Shown: positions 44,382-53,609, counted from the first letter of the stretch. The stretch: DNA of 64,000 bases from RSA9 sp036381195 (GCA_036381195.1 DASVDH010000022.1:1-64000); one strand, 5' to 3'. Numbers and translations: made by a program. Notes: generated by a model from the sequence alone, not told the origin.

Positions 44382-45161
44382 ATGCAGATCTTCCGCGAGC
44401 CGAGGGTCACGGTCCTCGCGAGGCAGCAGTACCTGGGAGCACCGCACATCCGCTGGAAGAGCGACACGGACGTGCCGGCGCAGGCCGTGGCCGAGTTCGC
44501 GGGTCGTGTGTGCTACCTGAGCTTCGGGCCGGACGCGGGCATCGAGGGTGGCCACCGCCTGATCGCGGGCCGCACCACCAACCGCGATTACCTGGCGAAC
44601 ATCCTCGCGGTGCGGCACGGGAGCGTGATCGAGCACGCGGTCTGGACGCTGCTGATCGAGGGCGTGAGCCGCGCCCTGACGCACGAGCTGGTGCGCCACC
44701 GCCACCTCTCCTTCTCTCAGCTCAGCCAGCGCTACGTGGACGAGTCGCAAGTCGGGTTCGTGCTCCCGCCGGAGATCGAGGAGGGCACGGAGGCGTTCGA
44801 GATCTGGCGCCGGAGCTGCGAGCGGTCTCTCGAGGAGTACCGCGCGCTGCTCGCGCGCATCGAGGAGCAGGTCGCTGACGAGCCATCGGGGACGCGGCGC
44901 CGCAAGCGCGCGCGCCAGGCAGCGCGCAGCGTGCTGCCGAACGCGACGGAGACCAAGATCGTGGTGACGGGGAACGCGCGGGCGTGGCGCCACGTGATCG
45001 AGCTGCGTGGCGCGGAGGGCGCGGAAGCGGAGATCCGGCGGCTGGCGATCGCCATCTTGGGCGTCCTGCGGGAGGAGGCGCCCGAGCTGTTCGGAGACTA
45101 CCGGGTCGTCAGGACGGAGACGGGGGTGGAGGTGGTGGAGACGGACTTCCCGAACGTGTGA
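44382..45161 (+). CDS. thyX: FAD-dependent thymidylate synthase ThyX
   Basis: A 259-residue flavoprotein making dTMP from dUMP with methylene-THF as carbon donor and NADPH as reductant. The diagnostic ThyX motif RHR-X7-S is present as RHRHLSFSQLSQRY, preceded by HGSVIEHAVWTLLIEGVSRA and ALTHELV. The C-terminal nucleotide-binding stretch is LPNATETKIVVTGNARAWRH. Tetrameric in known members. The ATG at 44382 has GAGAGAGG 4 bases upstream. ThyX regenerates THF rather than DHF, which matters beside the folate-dependent methionine genes elsewhere in the window. No thyA or folA is seen. Confidence 0.95.
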   Translation: MQIFREPRVTVLARQQYLGAPHIRWKSDTDVPAQAVAEFAGRVCYLSFGPDAGIEGGHRLIAGRTTNRDYLANILAVRHGSVIEHAVWTLLIEGVSRALTHELVRHRHLSFSQLSQRYVDESQVGFVLPPEIEEGTEAFEIWRRSCERSLEEYRALLARIEEQVADEPSGTRRRKRARQAARSVLPNATETKIVVTGNARAWRHVIELRGAEGAEAEIRRLAIAILGVLREEAPELFGDYRVVRTETGVEVVETDFPNV

Positions 45162-45202
45162 TCCCTCCCGGCCTTCGGGTCGGGGCTCCTCGGGAAGCCA
45201 GG

Positions 45203-45236
45203 GCGGGGCCGGGGGAACGGGTTCCCCCTGCCCCAC
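45203..45236. terminator. Hairpin between convergent thyX and D-aminoacylase
   Basis: GGGGGAA, loop CGGG, TTCCCCC, extended by GGGG/CCCC across a small internal mismatch. It sits in the 94 bases between two convergent stops, so it probably serves both directions. No T-run. Confidence 0.45.
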
Positions 45237-45255
45237 CCCGCATCCCGGGCCTTCC

Positions 45256-46893
45256 CTACTCGCTCGCCTTCGGCGCGGCGCGCCGCGTGAGCACGCGCCC
45301 CGGCTTCTCGCCGGTCAGCGAGGCGCTCACGATGACCGGCACGCCGTTCACCAGCACGTGCTCGACGCCGACAGCGAACTGGTGCGGGTCGGTGAACGTC
45401 GCGCGATCGCGGATCCGCTCCGGGTCGAACACGGTGATGTCGGCCAGCATGCCCTCGGCGATCCTGCCGCGGTCGTCCTGCCCGATGCGCCAGGCGGGCA
45501 GCGAGGTCATCTTGCGCACCGCTTCTTCGAGCGTGAGGACCTTCTCTTCACGCACGTAGTGGCCGAGCACGCGCGCGAACGCGCCGTAGCCGCGCGGGTG
45601 CGGGTGCCCGTGGCCCAGCGCGCCGATCGCGCCGTCGGAAGAGATCATGGTCCAGGGGTGACGCATGATGCGGCGCACGTCCTCCTCGTTCACGACGTGC
45701 CAGACGCCGCTCGCGCCGCCCTGGAGCTGGATCTCGATGGCCAGCTCGACGGCGAAGTCCAGGTCGGGCTCACGGCCACGCTCGCGCGCGATGTCCGCGA
45801 ACGTCTTGCCTTCCCACGCGTGGTTGAACGACACGGCGGCGAGCTGGATCCGATCGAGGTCGCCGCCGCCCCGCTCCTCGAGGATGGTGCGCTTGATGCC
45901 CTCGACGATGCGCGCGCGAGTCTCCGGGTCGTCGAGCCGAGCGCGGAGCGAGTCGCGCCCACCGGCCAACGCCCAGGAGGGGAACAGCACGGCGGTGCCG
46001 GTGGACGTGGCGGTGTAAGGGTACGCATCGATGGTGATGTCGAGCCCCTGCGCGCGCGCCGAATCCACCATGGCGAGGGTGCGGACGCTCTGGCCCCACT
46101 GGGGCTGACCCATGAGCTTGTGGTGCGAGACCTGGGCGGGGAGGCCGGCCTCGCGCGCGATGCGGATCACCTCTGCGACGGCCTCGATCGAGCCCTCCCC
46201 CTCGTCGCGGATGTGGGAGGAGTAGATCCCGCCGTAGCGTGCCGCGACGCGGGCCAGCTCGATGACCTCCTCGGTCGTCGCGTAGGTCGCGGGCACGTAG
46301 CGCAGGCCGGCCGAGAGGCCGATCGCGCCCTCGCGCATGGCTTCGTCGATCATCGCCTTCATGCGCTCGAGCTCGGCCGGGGTCGGCGCACGGTCCGCGC
46401 TCCCCATCACCTCCCGGCGGGCGGTGTTGAATCCGGCGAAGAGGGCGATGTTGGGCGCGTGGCCGCGCTCGCGCAGGCGCGCGACGTACTCGCCGAACGG
46501 CCAGGGCATGCCGCCGTCCGGCGCATACACGACCGTGGTCACGCCCTGGCGCAGGAAGTTCTCCGCGATGGGGCGCGACGGCAGCGCCTCGACATGGGCG
46601 TGCGTATCGATGAACCCCGGCGCGACGATGAGGCCGCGCGCGTTCAGCACGATGCGCGCCTGCTCGGGTGGAATGGGCTCACGCGAGACGCGGACGATGC
46701 GGTCGCCGCGCACGGCCACGTCCGCTGCAAAGCGTGGGGCGCCGGTGCCATCCACCACGGTGCCGCCACGGATCAGGTAGTCGTACGCCGGGCCGCCTTG
46801 CTCCGGCGCCTGGGGGGCAGTCGCCTGCGCCGCCGCCGGCGCCGCGCCCGACGCGGCGCATGCCGCGGCGCATGCCAGCACGTGTGCGAGCAT
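45256..46893 (-). CDS. Exported N-acyl-D-amino-acid deacylase family amidohydrolase
   Basis: A 545-residue amidohydrolase-superfamily enzyme. A signal peptide (MLAHVLACAAACAASGAA) sends it out of the cytoplasm. The D-aminoacylase pattern is visible: GGTVVDGTGAPRF, the metal site GFIDTHAHVE, GVTTVVYAPDGG, GAIGLSAGLRYVP, SSHIRDEGEGSIEA, SHHKLMG, and SSDGAIG with the catalytic Asp region near the end. It would release free D-amino acids or act on acylated dipeptides; substrate is not predictable. The ATG shares one base with the upstream stop (TGATG), so the genes are coupled. A GTG-type start 8 codons earlier is less likely. Confidence 0.88.
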   Translation of the reverse strand: MLAHVLACAAACAASGAAPAAAQATAPQAPEQGGPAYDYLIRGGTVVDGTGAPRFAADVAVRGDRIVRVSREPIPPEQARIVLNARGLIVAPGFIDTHAHVEALPSRPIAENFLRQGVTTVVYAPDGGMPWPFGEYVARLRERGHAPNIALFAGFNTARREVMGSADRAPTPAELERMKAMIDEAMREGAIGLSAGLRYVPATYATTEEVIELARVAARYGGIYSSHIRDEGEGSIEAVAEVIRIAREAGLPAQVSHHKLMGQPQWGQSVRTLAMVDSARAQGLDITIDAYPYTATSTGTAVLFPSWALAGGRDSLRARLDDPETRARIVEGIKRTILEERGGGDLDRIQLAAVSFNHAWEGKTFADIARERGREPDLDFAVELAIEIQLQGGASGVWHVVNEEDVRRIMRHPWTMISSDGAIGALGHGHPHPRGYGAFARVLGHYVREEKVLTLEEAVRKMTSLPAWRIGQDDRGRIAEGMLADITVFDPERIRDRATFTDPHQFAVGVEHVLVNGVPVIVSASLTGEKPGRVLTRRAAPKASE

Positions 46894-47135
46894 CACCACT
46901 CGTCCGGCTCGTCCCACGATTCCTCCCAGAATTGCTCTTCCAGCTCGCGGATCTCGTCCAGATCCAGGGGCTCATCATCCTCGAGCTCGAGCCGACCCTC
47001 CTGCTCGATCTGGCGGATCATGTCATCGGTGAGCAGTGAGTCCTGCGCCGAAGACGCGGCCCGGCGCCGGTAGTGGAGCACGACCACCACCGTGAGCATC
47101 AGCGCAAAACCGAGCGAAAGGACTGACAGGATCAT
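46893..47135 (-). CDS. Small single-span membrane protein with acidic tail
   Basis: About 80 residues. One N-terminal transmembrane helix (MILSVLSLGFALMLTVVVVL) and a basic stop-transfer (HYRRR) are followed by a strongly acidic cytoplasmic tail (Glu/Asp/Trp-rich: ELEEQFWEESWDEPDEW at the end). No family recognised. Its stop overlaps the start of the D-aminoacylase (TGATG), and it follows the DksA-type gene by 105 bases. No Shine-Dalgarno is evident at the ATG. The topology is convincing; the role is unknown. Confidence 0.65.
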   Translation of the reverse strand: MILSVLSLGFALMLTVVVVLHYRRRAASSAQDSLLTDDMIRQIEQEGRLELEDDEPLDLDEIRELEEQFWEESWDEPDEW

Positions 47136-47240
47136 GTCGGGCCCGGGGAGTCCACGGCAAGCTAGGCCCCCGGGACGGGGCTCGTCAACCACGAGGGGCT
47201 GCCGCGCCGCTGCGGGCGGACCCTCGCGCGGCGGCAGGCG

Positions 47241-47657
47241 TCAGGCGGCTTCCAAGAAGCGTTGTTCCTGATTCCGCTGGCAGTCGATGCAGAGGCGGGC
47301 CCAGGGCACGATGTCCAGGCGCTCGAAGCCGATCGGGCGACCGCAGTCGACGCAGACGCCGAAGCGCTCGGGCTCGCGGTAGAGGGTGCGCAGGGCGTCA
47401 TCGATCCAGTACACGAGCCGCCCCTCCTTGCTCGCGAGCAGGAACCCCTTCTCCTGCTCGATGGTGTCGGTCCCCTCATCCGCGAGATGCAGGGGGTAGA
47501 GCGTGAGGTCGCCGTCGCCGCCCAGCCGGGCATCGCTGGTGTCCTCGTTGAAGCGGGCCAGCATCCGGAGCGCCCGCTCTCGCTCGCGCAGCAACCGCTG
47601 CTCCAGGTGTGCCCGCTGCTTCTTCGTCATCCCCATCTTGCGCACTGCCGTGGACAT
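47241..47657 (-). CDS. DksA/TraR-family zinc-finger protein
   Basis: A 138-residue protein with the DksA layout: an N-terminal coiled coil (AHLEQRLLRERERALRMLAR) and a four-Cys zinc finger (CVDCGRPIGFERLDIVPWAR, then CIDCQ). DksA-like proteins enter the RNA polymerase secondary channel and adjust initiation. The Asp pair at the coiled-coil tip of true DksA is not clearly present, so it may be a paralogue. Starts at 47657 and 47636 are both possible; neither has a clear ribosome binding site. Confidence 0.85.
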   Translation of the reverse strand: MSTAVRKMGMTKKQRAHLEQRLLRERERALRMLARFNEDTSDARLGGDGDLTLYPLHLADEGTDTIEQEKGFLLASKEGRLVYWIDDALRTLYREPERFGVCVDCGRPIGFERLDIVPWARLCIDCQRNQEQRFLEAA

Positions 47658-47736
47658 CGGTGACGGCGCGCGGGCCGCCGCACGTGACGTGGAGCGCAAC
47701 AACCGTTCCCGCGCGCCCGCGGCGGGGCCGCGACGT

Positions 47737-49278
47737 TCAGCGGCGACCCGGCGCCTCGTCCCGCGGCAGCTCCCCCTCCTCTGCACCGGGCTCTGCAGGC
47801 CTGCCGAGGAGCTGGATGGGCCGGCGCGGCTCGCGGAACCTGCGGCCCGGCACCGGGGTCGCGGCGGAGTCCTGCGCAGGGCGCTCGGCCGCGTCGGGCG
47901 GAGTGCCGGCCGCTGCCGGCGCGTCGGCTGGCGGCGCATCACGGGGCGCCGCATCGCGTGGCGCCACGGCCTCCCGGTCCGGCGGGGCGCGCCCCGGCGA
48001 TGCATCGGGCGGTGCCGCGCCCGCGCCGCGCGTGACGCGCGGCGCCGCGCCGGGCCGCGCTGCCCCGCCCGGGGCGTATCCGGGCCCCCACGTGATCGCA
48101 TACCGCGGCGCATCGTCGTCATCCTCGTCCCGGTCACGGCCCACCGCGAGCGGGTGGAAGCGGTTGCGGCGGGTCGCAGTGTCCGACGGCGCCTCACGCG
48201 GCCCGTACGTCATCGCGCCGCGGAACCGGTCGTAGCGCGCGAGGGTGGTGTCCGGCAGGGCCGCGAGCGCGAGGACGTCGTACGTCGGCCCCTCTCGGGG
48301 CCGGGGCAGGAGGAACGGCGGGATGGCGAGCCGGGCCGCACGGCGGGCCTCGAAGCGGCCGTCCGCGTCCGGATCCCACATCTCGAGCTCGATGATGCTG
48401 TCGCGATCGAGGTCGAACAGGTACTTGCGTGGCGCGCCGCCGTAGTCCAGCACGAAGAAGCGGCCGCCCGACGGCGTGCTCCACACCGTGGTGAGCAGCT
48501 CGATCGGTTCCTCCGGCTCGCCGCAGAAGCCGCGGCGGCTGCCCTCGTACCGGAGCCACCCGAAGGAGGGCAGCGGCACGCCGGGCTCGCGCATCTCGAC
48601 GGGGAAGGATGGCGGCGGCTCGGGCACTTCCGCCGCCACCAGCGCGGGATCGAGCTGGATCGTGAGGAGTCCCGTCTGCCGCTCCTTCAGCTCTTCGCCT
48701 TCGAACGAGTAGAAGATCTGGGCACGCGAGACGGCGGCCGGATCCGGGCGCGGCGCCGGCACGAACTCCGGCACGGAGTCCGAGAGCGTCATGCAGTAGA
48801 AGGAAGGGACGACGAGCTCCAGCCAAATGGTGTCCGCACCGGGCAGGAGCCTGGGCATGCGGCCGGGCTCGATGAGCGGGAACGCGCCGGTGAGCTCGTA
48901 GTGGATCAGCGGGCTGCCGGACACCGTGCGGCCGGGCAGCGCGCGGCCGTCCGGCAGCGACAGGTGCACGCGCACGGGGGCGCTCAGCTCGAGCCGCTCC
49001 GGCCGTGCGGCATCGCGACCGGTGTTCCGCACGGCGAGGACGAGCGGCACGCGCGCCGCCACCCCCGGCGCGGCTCGCTCGGTGTCCGCCCACGCGGCCG
49101 GCACGGTGATGGCCTGCTCGAACCGGCCTTCCGGACCGAGCGCGAGGAGCTCGAGCCGCGGCGCGCGATTCCGCCACGGTAGGAGCAGGAGCATGGCCGC
49201 CGCAGCGGCGCCGCCGAGCAGAACCGCGGCGCGACGCCCGCGCGACGAGAAGCGAGACCGATGGAGACTCCGCCGCAT
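47737..49278 (-). CDS. Membrane-anchored hypothetical protein with Pro/Ala-rich tail
   Basis: About 513 residues, not assigned to a family. A basic N-terminus and one hydrophobic helix (AAVLLGGAAAAAMLLLLPW) anchor it with the rest outside the cytoplasm. The middle (about 40-370) is strand-rich and well-ordered in composition, with segments such as VPLVLAVRNTGRDA, IHYELTGAFPLIEPG and RKYLFDLDRDSIIELEMWDP. The last 110 residues are low-complexity Ala/Pro/Arg. The ATG at 49278 begins at the anchor. It lies between threonine synthase and the DksA-like gene with about 79 bases on each side. Confidence 0.7.
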   Translation of the reverse strand: MRRSLHRSRFSSRGRRAAVLLGGAAAAAMLLLLPWRNRAPRLELLALGPEGRFEQAITVPAAWADTERAAPGVAARVPLVLAVRNTGRDAARPERLELSAPVRVHLSLPDGRALPGRTVSGSPLIHYELTGAFPLIEPGRMPRLLPGADTIWLELVVPSFYCMTLSDSVPEFVPAPRPDPAAVSRAQIFYSFEGEELKERQTGLLTIQLDPALVAAEVPEPPPSFPVEMREPGVPLPSFGWLRYEGSRRGFCGEPEEPIELLTTVWSTPSGGRFFVLDYGGAPRKYLFDLDRDSIIELEMWDPDADGRFEARRAARLAIPPFLLPRPREGPTYDVLALAALPDTTLARYDRFRGAMTYGPREAPSDTATRRNRFHPLAVGRDRDEDDDDAPRYAITWGPGYAPGGAARPGAAPRVTRGAGAAPPDASPGRAPPDREAVAPRDAAPRDAPPADAPAAAGTPPDAAERPAQDSAATPVPGRRFREPRRPIQLLGRPAEPGAEEGELPRDEAPGRR

Positions 49279-49357
49279 GTGGCCCGCCCAATGCACGCGA
49301 CGTGCCTGCCGCGCCGTGCCCTGCCGGCCAGAGGCGAGCCACGCGCCGCCGTCCGGC

Positions 49358-50536
49358 TCATGCGCCCGCGTACTTGAGACCGCTCCCCGTATTGAACAGC
49401 ACGACTTCCTCGTCCGGTCGCAGCAATCCGCGGCGGAGCAGATCGGGGATCGCGGCGACCGTGGCCGCGCCTTCGGGTGCCGCGTAGATCCCCGTGGTTC
49501 GGCCGAGGATCCGCACGGCCTCGCGGATCGCCGCGTCCTCCACCGCGAGCGCAGCGCCACCGGACTCCCGGATGGCGCGCAGGATCAGGAAGTCGCCAAT
49601 GGCGCGGGGCACGCGCAGGCCCGAGGCGTAGGTCGCGGCATCGTTCCAGGGCTCCGCGACCTCCGCGCCTGCGTCCCACGCCCGCACGATGGGCGCACAC
49701 CCGGCCGCCTGCACCGCGATCATGCGCGGGCGCGCGGGGCCGATCCAGCCGAGCCGCTCCATCTCGTCGAACGCCTTCCACATCCCCACGAGGCCCGTGC
49801 CGCCGCCGGTCGGGTAGACGATCGCGTCCGGCAGCCGGCCGCCGAGCTGCTCGAACAGCTCGTAGCCCATCGTCTTCTTGCCCTCGACGCGGTAGGGTTC
49901 CTTCAACGTCGAGAGGTCGAACCAGCCGTGTGCCTCGGCGCCCTCGGCCACGCGCGCGGCCGCATCGGTGATCAGCCCATCGACCAGCTCGAGCTGGGCG
50001 CCGAGGGCGCGGATCTCCTCCTGGATCGCGTGCGGCGTGTCCGCAGGGACGACGACGTGCGCCGCGAGCCCTGCGGCGGCTGCGTACGCCGCGGCGGCGG
50101 AGCCCGCGTTGCCCGCAGAGGGGATCGCGACGTCGCGCACGCCGAGCTCCCACGCGCGCGCGACCGCCAGCGCGAGGCCGCGCGCCTTGAAGCTGCCGGT
50201 CGGATTCTGGCCCTCATCCTTGACCCACACGCGCTCGAGGCCGAGCGCCGCCGCGAGCCGCGCCGCCGGCACGAGCGGCGTGAAGCCCTCGCCGAGCGTG
50301 AGGCGGAACGCGTCGGCACGCACGGGCAGCACCTCCGCGTACCGCCACAGGTCGGCGCGCCGGCCGCGCAGGTCCGCGGGCCGGAAGTGCGGCCGGATGC
50401 GATCGAGGTCGTAGCGCGCGTAGAGGGGCTTCGCGCAGCAGGGTGAGAGGCGCCAGAGCCGTTCGCTCTCGAACTCCTGCCCGCAACGCGTGCACTCGAG
50501 GTGCGTGGCACCGCGCGCGGACCGTGGAATGGACAT
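49358..50536 (-). CDS. thrC: Threonine synthase
   Basis: A 392-residue PLP enzyme converting O-phosphohomoserine to threonine. It begins with a rubredoxin-like Cys motif (LECTRCGQEFES, CCAKPLYARYDL) common in threonine synthases of this class. The PLP Lys lies in DEGQNPTGSFKARG, followed by PSAGNAGSAAAAYAAAAGL and the phosphate loop PTGGGTGLVGMWKAF. C-terminal NTGSGLKY fits the family. The ATG at 50536 precedes the Cys motif directly; AGGA lies about 12 bases upstream. Diaminopropionate ammonia-lyase-like enzymes share the fold, but the N-terminal zinc-type motif favours ThrC. Confidence 0.9.
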   Translation of the reverse strand: MSIPRSARGATHLECTRCGQEFESERLWRLSPCCAKPLYARYDLDRIRPHFRPADLRGRRADLWRYAEVLPVRADAFRLTLGEGFTPLVPAARLAAALGLERVWVKDEGQNPTGSFKARGLALAVARAWELGVRDVAIPSAGNAGSAAAAYAAAAGLAAHVVVPADTPHAIQEEIRALGAQLELVDGLITDAAARVAEGAEAHGWFDLSTLKEPYRVEGKKTMGYELFEQLGGRLPDAIVYPTGGGTGLVGMWKAFDEMERLGWIGPARPRMIAVQAAGCAPIVRAWDAGAEVAEPWNDAATYASGLRVPRAIGDFLILRAIRESGGAALAVEDAAIREAVRILGRTTGIYAAPEGAATVAAIPDLLRRGLLRPDEEVVLFNTGSGLKYAGA

Positions 50537-50645
50537 CGTCGCCAGGATCCTGTTCCGTGATGAGTCGTGAGGAGCGGGCGGAATATCGCGCAGGCGGCCC
50601 CCGCGGGCAACGGCCAGAGCTGCGCATCGCGCGGGCCAGCGCGAG

Positions 50646-50975
50646 CTATCCGCCCGGGCTCGCGTCCCCCATACGCTTGCCGGGCCGGCCGTAGTGGTCG
50701 CCGCCGATCGGCAGGGCGCGCCGGTACGCCACGTGCAACGCGCCGTCATCCATCGTCTCGAGCTCGCCTGCCCGAATCACGGTGCGCCGCGGGGGCCGGA
50801 GCCCATCCAGCGCGCGGAACTCGAGGAGGTCCAGCTCCCTATCACGCGGAGAGATCATCCCCGCGGCCGGCCCCGTGATCACGCGCGCTTCCCACGCGCA
50901 CCCGTCCGCCTCGATGCACCGCCACACGATGCCGCTATCCCTCCGCCGCTGGGCGTCGCCCGGCTCCGCCTCCAT
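50646..50975 (-). CDS. Small hypothetical protein upstream of thrC
   Basis: About 109 residues. The central part (IVWRCIEADGCAWEARVI, then ISPRDRELDLLEFRALDGLR and TVIRAGELETMDDGALHVAY) has balanced composition and looks like a small strand-rich domain, unlike surrounding filler. No family recognised. The ATG at 50975 is preferred because further upstream the frame crosses a 33-base tandem repeat. It ends 110 bases before thrC on the same strand and may be cotranscribed. Confidence 0.55.
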   Translation of the reverse strand: MEAEPGDAQRRRDSGIVWRCIEADGCAWEARVITGPAAGMISPRDRELDLLEFRALDGLRPPRRTVIRAGELETMDDGALHVAYRRALPIGGDHYGRPGKRMGDASPGG

Positions 50976-51010
50976 CGGGTGCGGGATCCGTGCAAGGGCG
51001 GTGCCGCCGG

Positions 51011-51076
51011 GACGCGTTGGGCGGCCGGACGCCGCGCCGCCGCGACGCGTTGGGTGGCCGGACGCCGCGCCCCGGA
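51011..51076. repeat. Two-copy 33-base tandem repeat
   Basis: GACGCGTTGGG(C/T)GGCCGGACG followed by CCGCGCC occurs twice in tandem, at 51011 and 51044, with a few changes at the 3' end of copy two. It lies in the divergent region between the small hypothetical gene (-) and the ECF sigma factor (+). It may be slippage or a duplicated binding site. Confidence 0.7.
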
Positions 51077-51214
51077 GTGCCGCGCGCCGGCGGCGATTGC
51101 AGCCGGACGCGCCGCCGCCCATGATGCTGCCCGTTCGGCCACCCACCCGCCGGTGGACCGGCAACCCTGCGCGCGCGCCGCGGCATCGAAGGGCTCGGAC
51201 CATCGGATGGGACG

Positions 51215-51769
51215 ATGACCGAGAGGGAACTCATCGAGCGCGCCCGGAACGGCGAGGACAGCGCGATCCGCGCGCTGTACCTGCGGCACGCGCCGCGCGT
51301 CTACGCCACGATCCGGCGCCTCGCGGGCGACGACAGTCTGGCGGAGGACTGGGCCCAGGAGGCGTGGGTCCGCGCCATCCGCGCGCTGCCCACGTTCCGC
51401 GGCGACTCGCAGTTCTCGACCTGGCTGCATCGCATCGCCGTCAACAGTGCCCTGCATGGCCGGCGTGCGCGCCTGCGGCGCACCGAGCGGGAAACCCCGT
51501 TGCCGGAGACGGTCCCCGTCGGCGCCGCGGGCGAGCGGACGCTGCTCCGGCTCCACTTGGAGCGCGCGCTGGAACGCCTGCCGGAGCGCATGCGTCAGGT
51601 CCTGGTGCTCCATGACGTGGAAGGGTACACACATGAGGAGATCGGCGAGGCGCTGGGAGTGAATCCGGGCACCTCGAAGAGCCAGTTGTTCAAGGCACGG
51701 GCGCGGATGCGACAACTTCTGCGCGCCGCCTCCGAGCCCGTGGTGCAGGAGGAAGCATGGCACACCTGA
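51215..51769 (+). CDS. ECF-type RNA polymerase sigma factor
   Basis: A 184-residue group 4 sigma factor. Region 2 spans about 8-85 (AIRALYLRHAPRVYATIRRL, then DWAQEAWVRAIRALPTFRGD and FSTWLHRIAVN), and region 4 about 118-170 (LERALERLPERMRQVLVLHD, GYTHEEIGEALGVNPGTSKS, QLFKARARMRQLL). It has no region 3 or 1.1. The ATG has GGATGGGAC just upstream. Its 3' end overlaps the anti-sigma gene by 13 bases, the classical arrangement for a coupled pair. Promoter specificity cannot be read from the sequence. Confidence 0.93.
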   Translation: MTERELIERARNGEDSAIRALYLRHAPRVYATIRRLAGDDSLAEDWAQEAWVRAIRALPTFRGDSQFSTWLHRIAVNSALHGRRARLRRTERETPLPETVPVGAAGERTLLRLHLERALERLPERMRQVLVLHDVEGYTHEEIGEALGVNPGTSKSQLFKARARMRQLLRAASEPVVQEEAWHT

Positions 51770-52395
51770 GTCTCGAAACGCTCGCACGCCTGCTGGACGA
51801 GCCCGCGGAGGCGGAGGAGGCGGCGCACCTGGCGGCGTGTGTGGAGTGCCGCGCAGAACTGGAAGCGCTGCGTGAACAGACCGCCGACCTGGCGGACCTG
51901 CCGGATCTGGAGCCGCCACCGGACATCTGGCCGGCGATCGAGGCGCGGCTGCGGGGTGAGGGATTGATCCGAGGAGTGCGGCGCCGGGCCGCGCCGTCCT
52001 GGGTGCATCTCGCCGCCTCGCTGGCGATCTTCCTGCTCGGCGGCGTCGCCGGGTTTGCGCTGCGTGGCCGCCCGGCCGCTGGCGGGCTGGAGGCGGTGGC
52101 GAACGCGGATGCGCGCGGCGCGACGACGGTGGAAGAAGCGGCCGAGATCCTGAGGCAGACCGAAGCCGCGTACCTCGCCGCGCTCGAGCGCTACGCGGAG
52201 ATCGCCGGGCCGACCACGGCGGCAGATCCGCTGACGCGGCTGGCCACGCTCGAGAGCATCGTGCTCACCACGCGGGCGGCGCTGGACCAGGCGCCGGCGG
52301 ATCCGGTGATCAACGGCTATCACCTCTCGGCTCTGGCCCAGAGGGAGTCCACCCTCAGGCAGATCGCGTTCGACCCGGCCGAGCCCTGGTACTGA
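51757..52395 (+). CDS. Anti-sigma factor with zinc-finger (ZAS/HC2) domain
   Basis: A 212-residue membrane protein. An N-terminal zinc-binding anti-sigma domain has HLAACVECRAE (H-x3-C-x2-C). One transmembrane helix (LAASLAIFLLGGVAGFAL, about 88-105) follows, then a periplasmic helical region of about 100 residues. It should hold the upstream ECF sigma factor at the membrane until a signal releases it. AGGAGGAAGC precedes the ATG, and the gene overlaps the sigma gene, so the two are made in step. Release mechanism unknown; no site-1 protease is adjacent. Confidence 0.88.
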   Translation: MAHLSLETLARLLDEPAEAEEAAHLAACVECRAELEALREQTADLADLPDLEPPPDIWPAIEARLRGEGLIRGVRRRAAPSWVHLAASLAIFLLGGVAGFALRGRPAAGGLEAVANADARGATTVEEAAEILRQTEAAYLAALERYAEIAGPTTAADPLTRLATLESIVLTTRAALDQAPADPVINGYHLSALAQRESTLRQIAFDPAEPWY

Positions 52396-52421
52396 GGCCG
52401 GCCGGCCACGATGAGACGGTC

Positions 52422-53609
52422 ATGAAGGGCACGCAGCGCATCGGGCGAAGGGGATCGGGCAAGCAACCCGGGCCGTGGGGCGCCGCGCGCCGCGTTCTGG
52501 GCGCGCTGGCGGCCGCCGCACTCGCGCTGGCCCCTTCTCCCGGCGCGGCGCAGGCAGGCAGCCAACCGCCATCCGCATCGCGCCGGGCCGCGCCGGAGCG
52601 CGTGCCGGGCACCGGGTGGCTGGGCGTGGGTGTGGACACGCGGTTCGCGTACAGCGACGGCGCCGTGCGGGAGAGCATCGTGATCACGTGGGTCGAACCC
52701 GGCTCGCCCGCGGAGCGGGCAGGGCTCAGGACCGGGGACACCGTGGTGCGCATCAACGGCGACGACGGCGTGGTGGGGGTGTTCCGAGCGCTGCCGTTCT
52801 CGCTCGCGGTGGGAGATACGGTGCGGTTCGTGGTGCAGCGGCATGGTCGAGACCGGCCGGTGACCGTCATCGCGGGTGAACGGCCCCGGCGCTACCGGCT
52901 GCGGTGGGTGGTCCCGGAAGACAGGTTGAAGCGCCTCACGATCGAGCTAATGGATTCGGCGCGCGCCGCGGCGCTGGCCGCCATCCGCCTGCGCGGGATG
53001 GTCGCGGACTCGGCCGGCGAGCAACGCCGGATGGTCGAGGTCGCGCTCGCAGCTCGGCAGCGGCGGCACGCCCGCATGCAGGACTCACTGCTGCGCATCC
53101 AGGACTCGCTGCTGCGGTTGCACGCCTCGGCAGCCGCGATCGCGGACCGCGCACGTGGAGCGTGGCTGTTCGGAATGGACACGGCCGCGCTGCGCTGGTT
53201 CCAGCCGGGCCGCGCGGACGCCGCCGGCCTCGCGGCGGGCGCTCACCCGGCGGTGCTGCCGGAGCGGATCGCCGTGTTCCCGCCGGGCGTCCACGTGATC
53301 CACGCCCTCGGCCAGCGCGGCGTGGCGGGCGCGGAGTTCGTGGAGATGAACGACGGGCTGGCGCAGTACTTCGGCGGGGTGGAGGACGGGCTGCTGACGC
53401 TGCGCGTGGCACCCGCCACGCCGGCCGCGCGCGCGCGGCTCGAACCCGGCGATGTCGTGGTGTCGGTGGATGGCCGGCCCGTGCGGACGGTCGGGGACCT
53501 GCGCGCGGCGCTCGTGCGGGACGGGGCGGGCGGGCCGCGGGTGATCCGCCTCGGGATCGTGCGCAAGGGAGAGCGGAGGGAGCTGCGGCTGACGGCCGAC
53601 CAGCTCTGA
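52422..53609 (+). CDS. Secreted protein with two PDZ domains
   Basis: A 395-residue exported protein. A signal peptide ends near LAPSPGAAQA. The first PDZ domain (about 65-150) shows GWLGVGVDTRFAY and VEPGSPAERAGLRTGDTVVR. A long helical Arg/Ala-rich middle (about 165-250) carries QRRHARMQDSLLRIQDSLLR. The second PDZ domain (about 310-395) shows LRVAPATPAARARLEPGDVV. There is no protease triad, so it is an adaptor or chaperone-like protein. It follows the sigma/anti-sigma pair by 26 bases and is probably part of the regulon or of signal sensing. Confidence 0.85.
   Translation: MKGTQRIGRRGSGKQPGPWGAARRVLGALAAAALALAPSPGAAQAGSQPPSASRRAAPERVPGTGWLGVGVDTRFAYSDGAVRESIVITWVEPGSPAERAGLRTGDTVVRINGDDGVVGVFRALPFSLAVGDTVRFVVQRHGRDRPVTVIAGERPRRYRLRWVVPEDRLKRLTIELMDSARAAALAAIRLRGMVADSAGEQRRMVEVALAARQRRHARMQDSLLRIQDSLLRLHASAAAIADRARGAWLFGMDTAALRWFQPGRADAAGLAAGAHPAVLPERIAVFPPGVHVIHALGQRGVAGAEFVEMNDGLAQYFGGVEDGLLTLRVAPATPAARARLEPGDVVVSVDGRPVRTVGDLRAALVRDGAGGPRVIRLGIVRKGERRELRLTADQL

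Noticed and set aside
51011..51076. Tandem repeat considered as a CRISPR array
   Set aside because: Only two directly adjacent copies with no spacers and no cas genes nearby.
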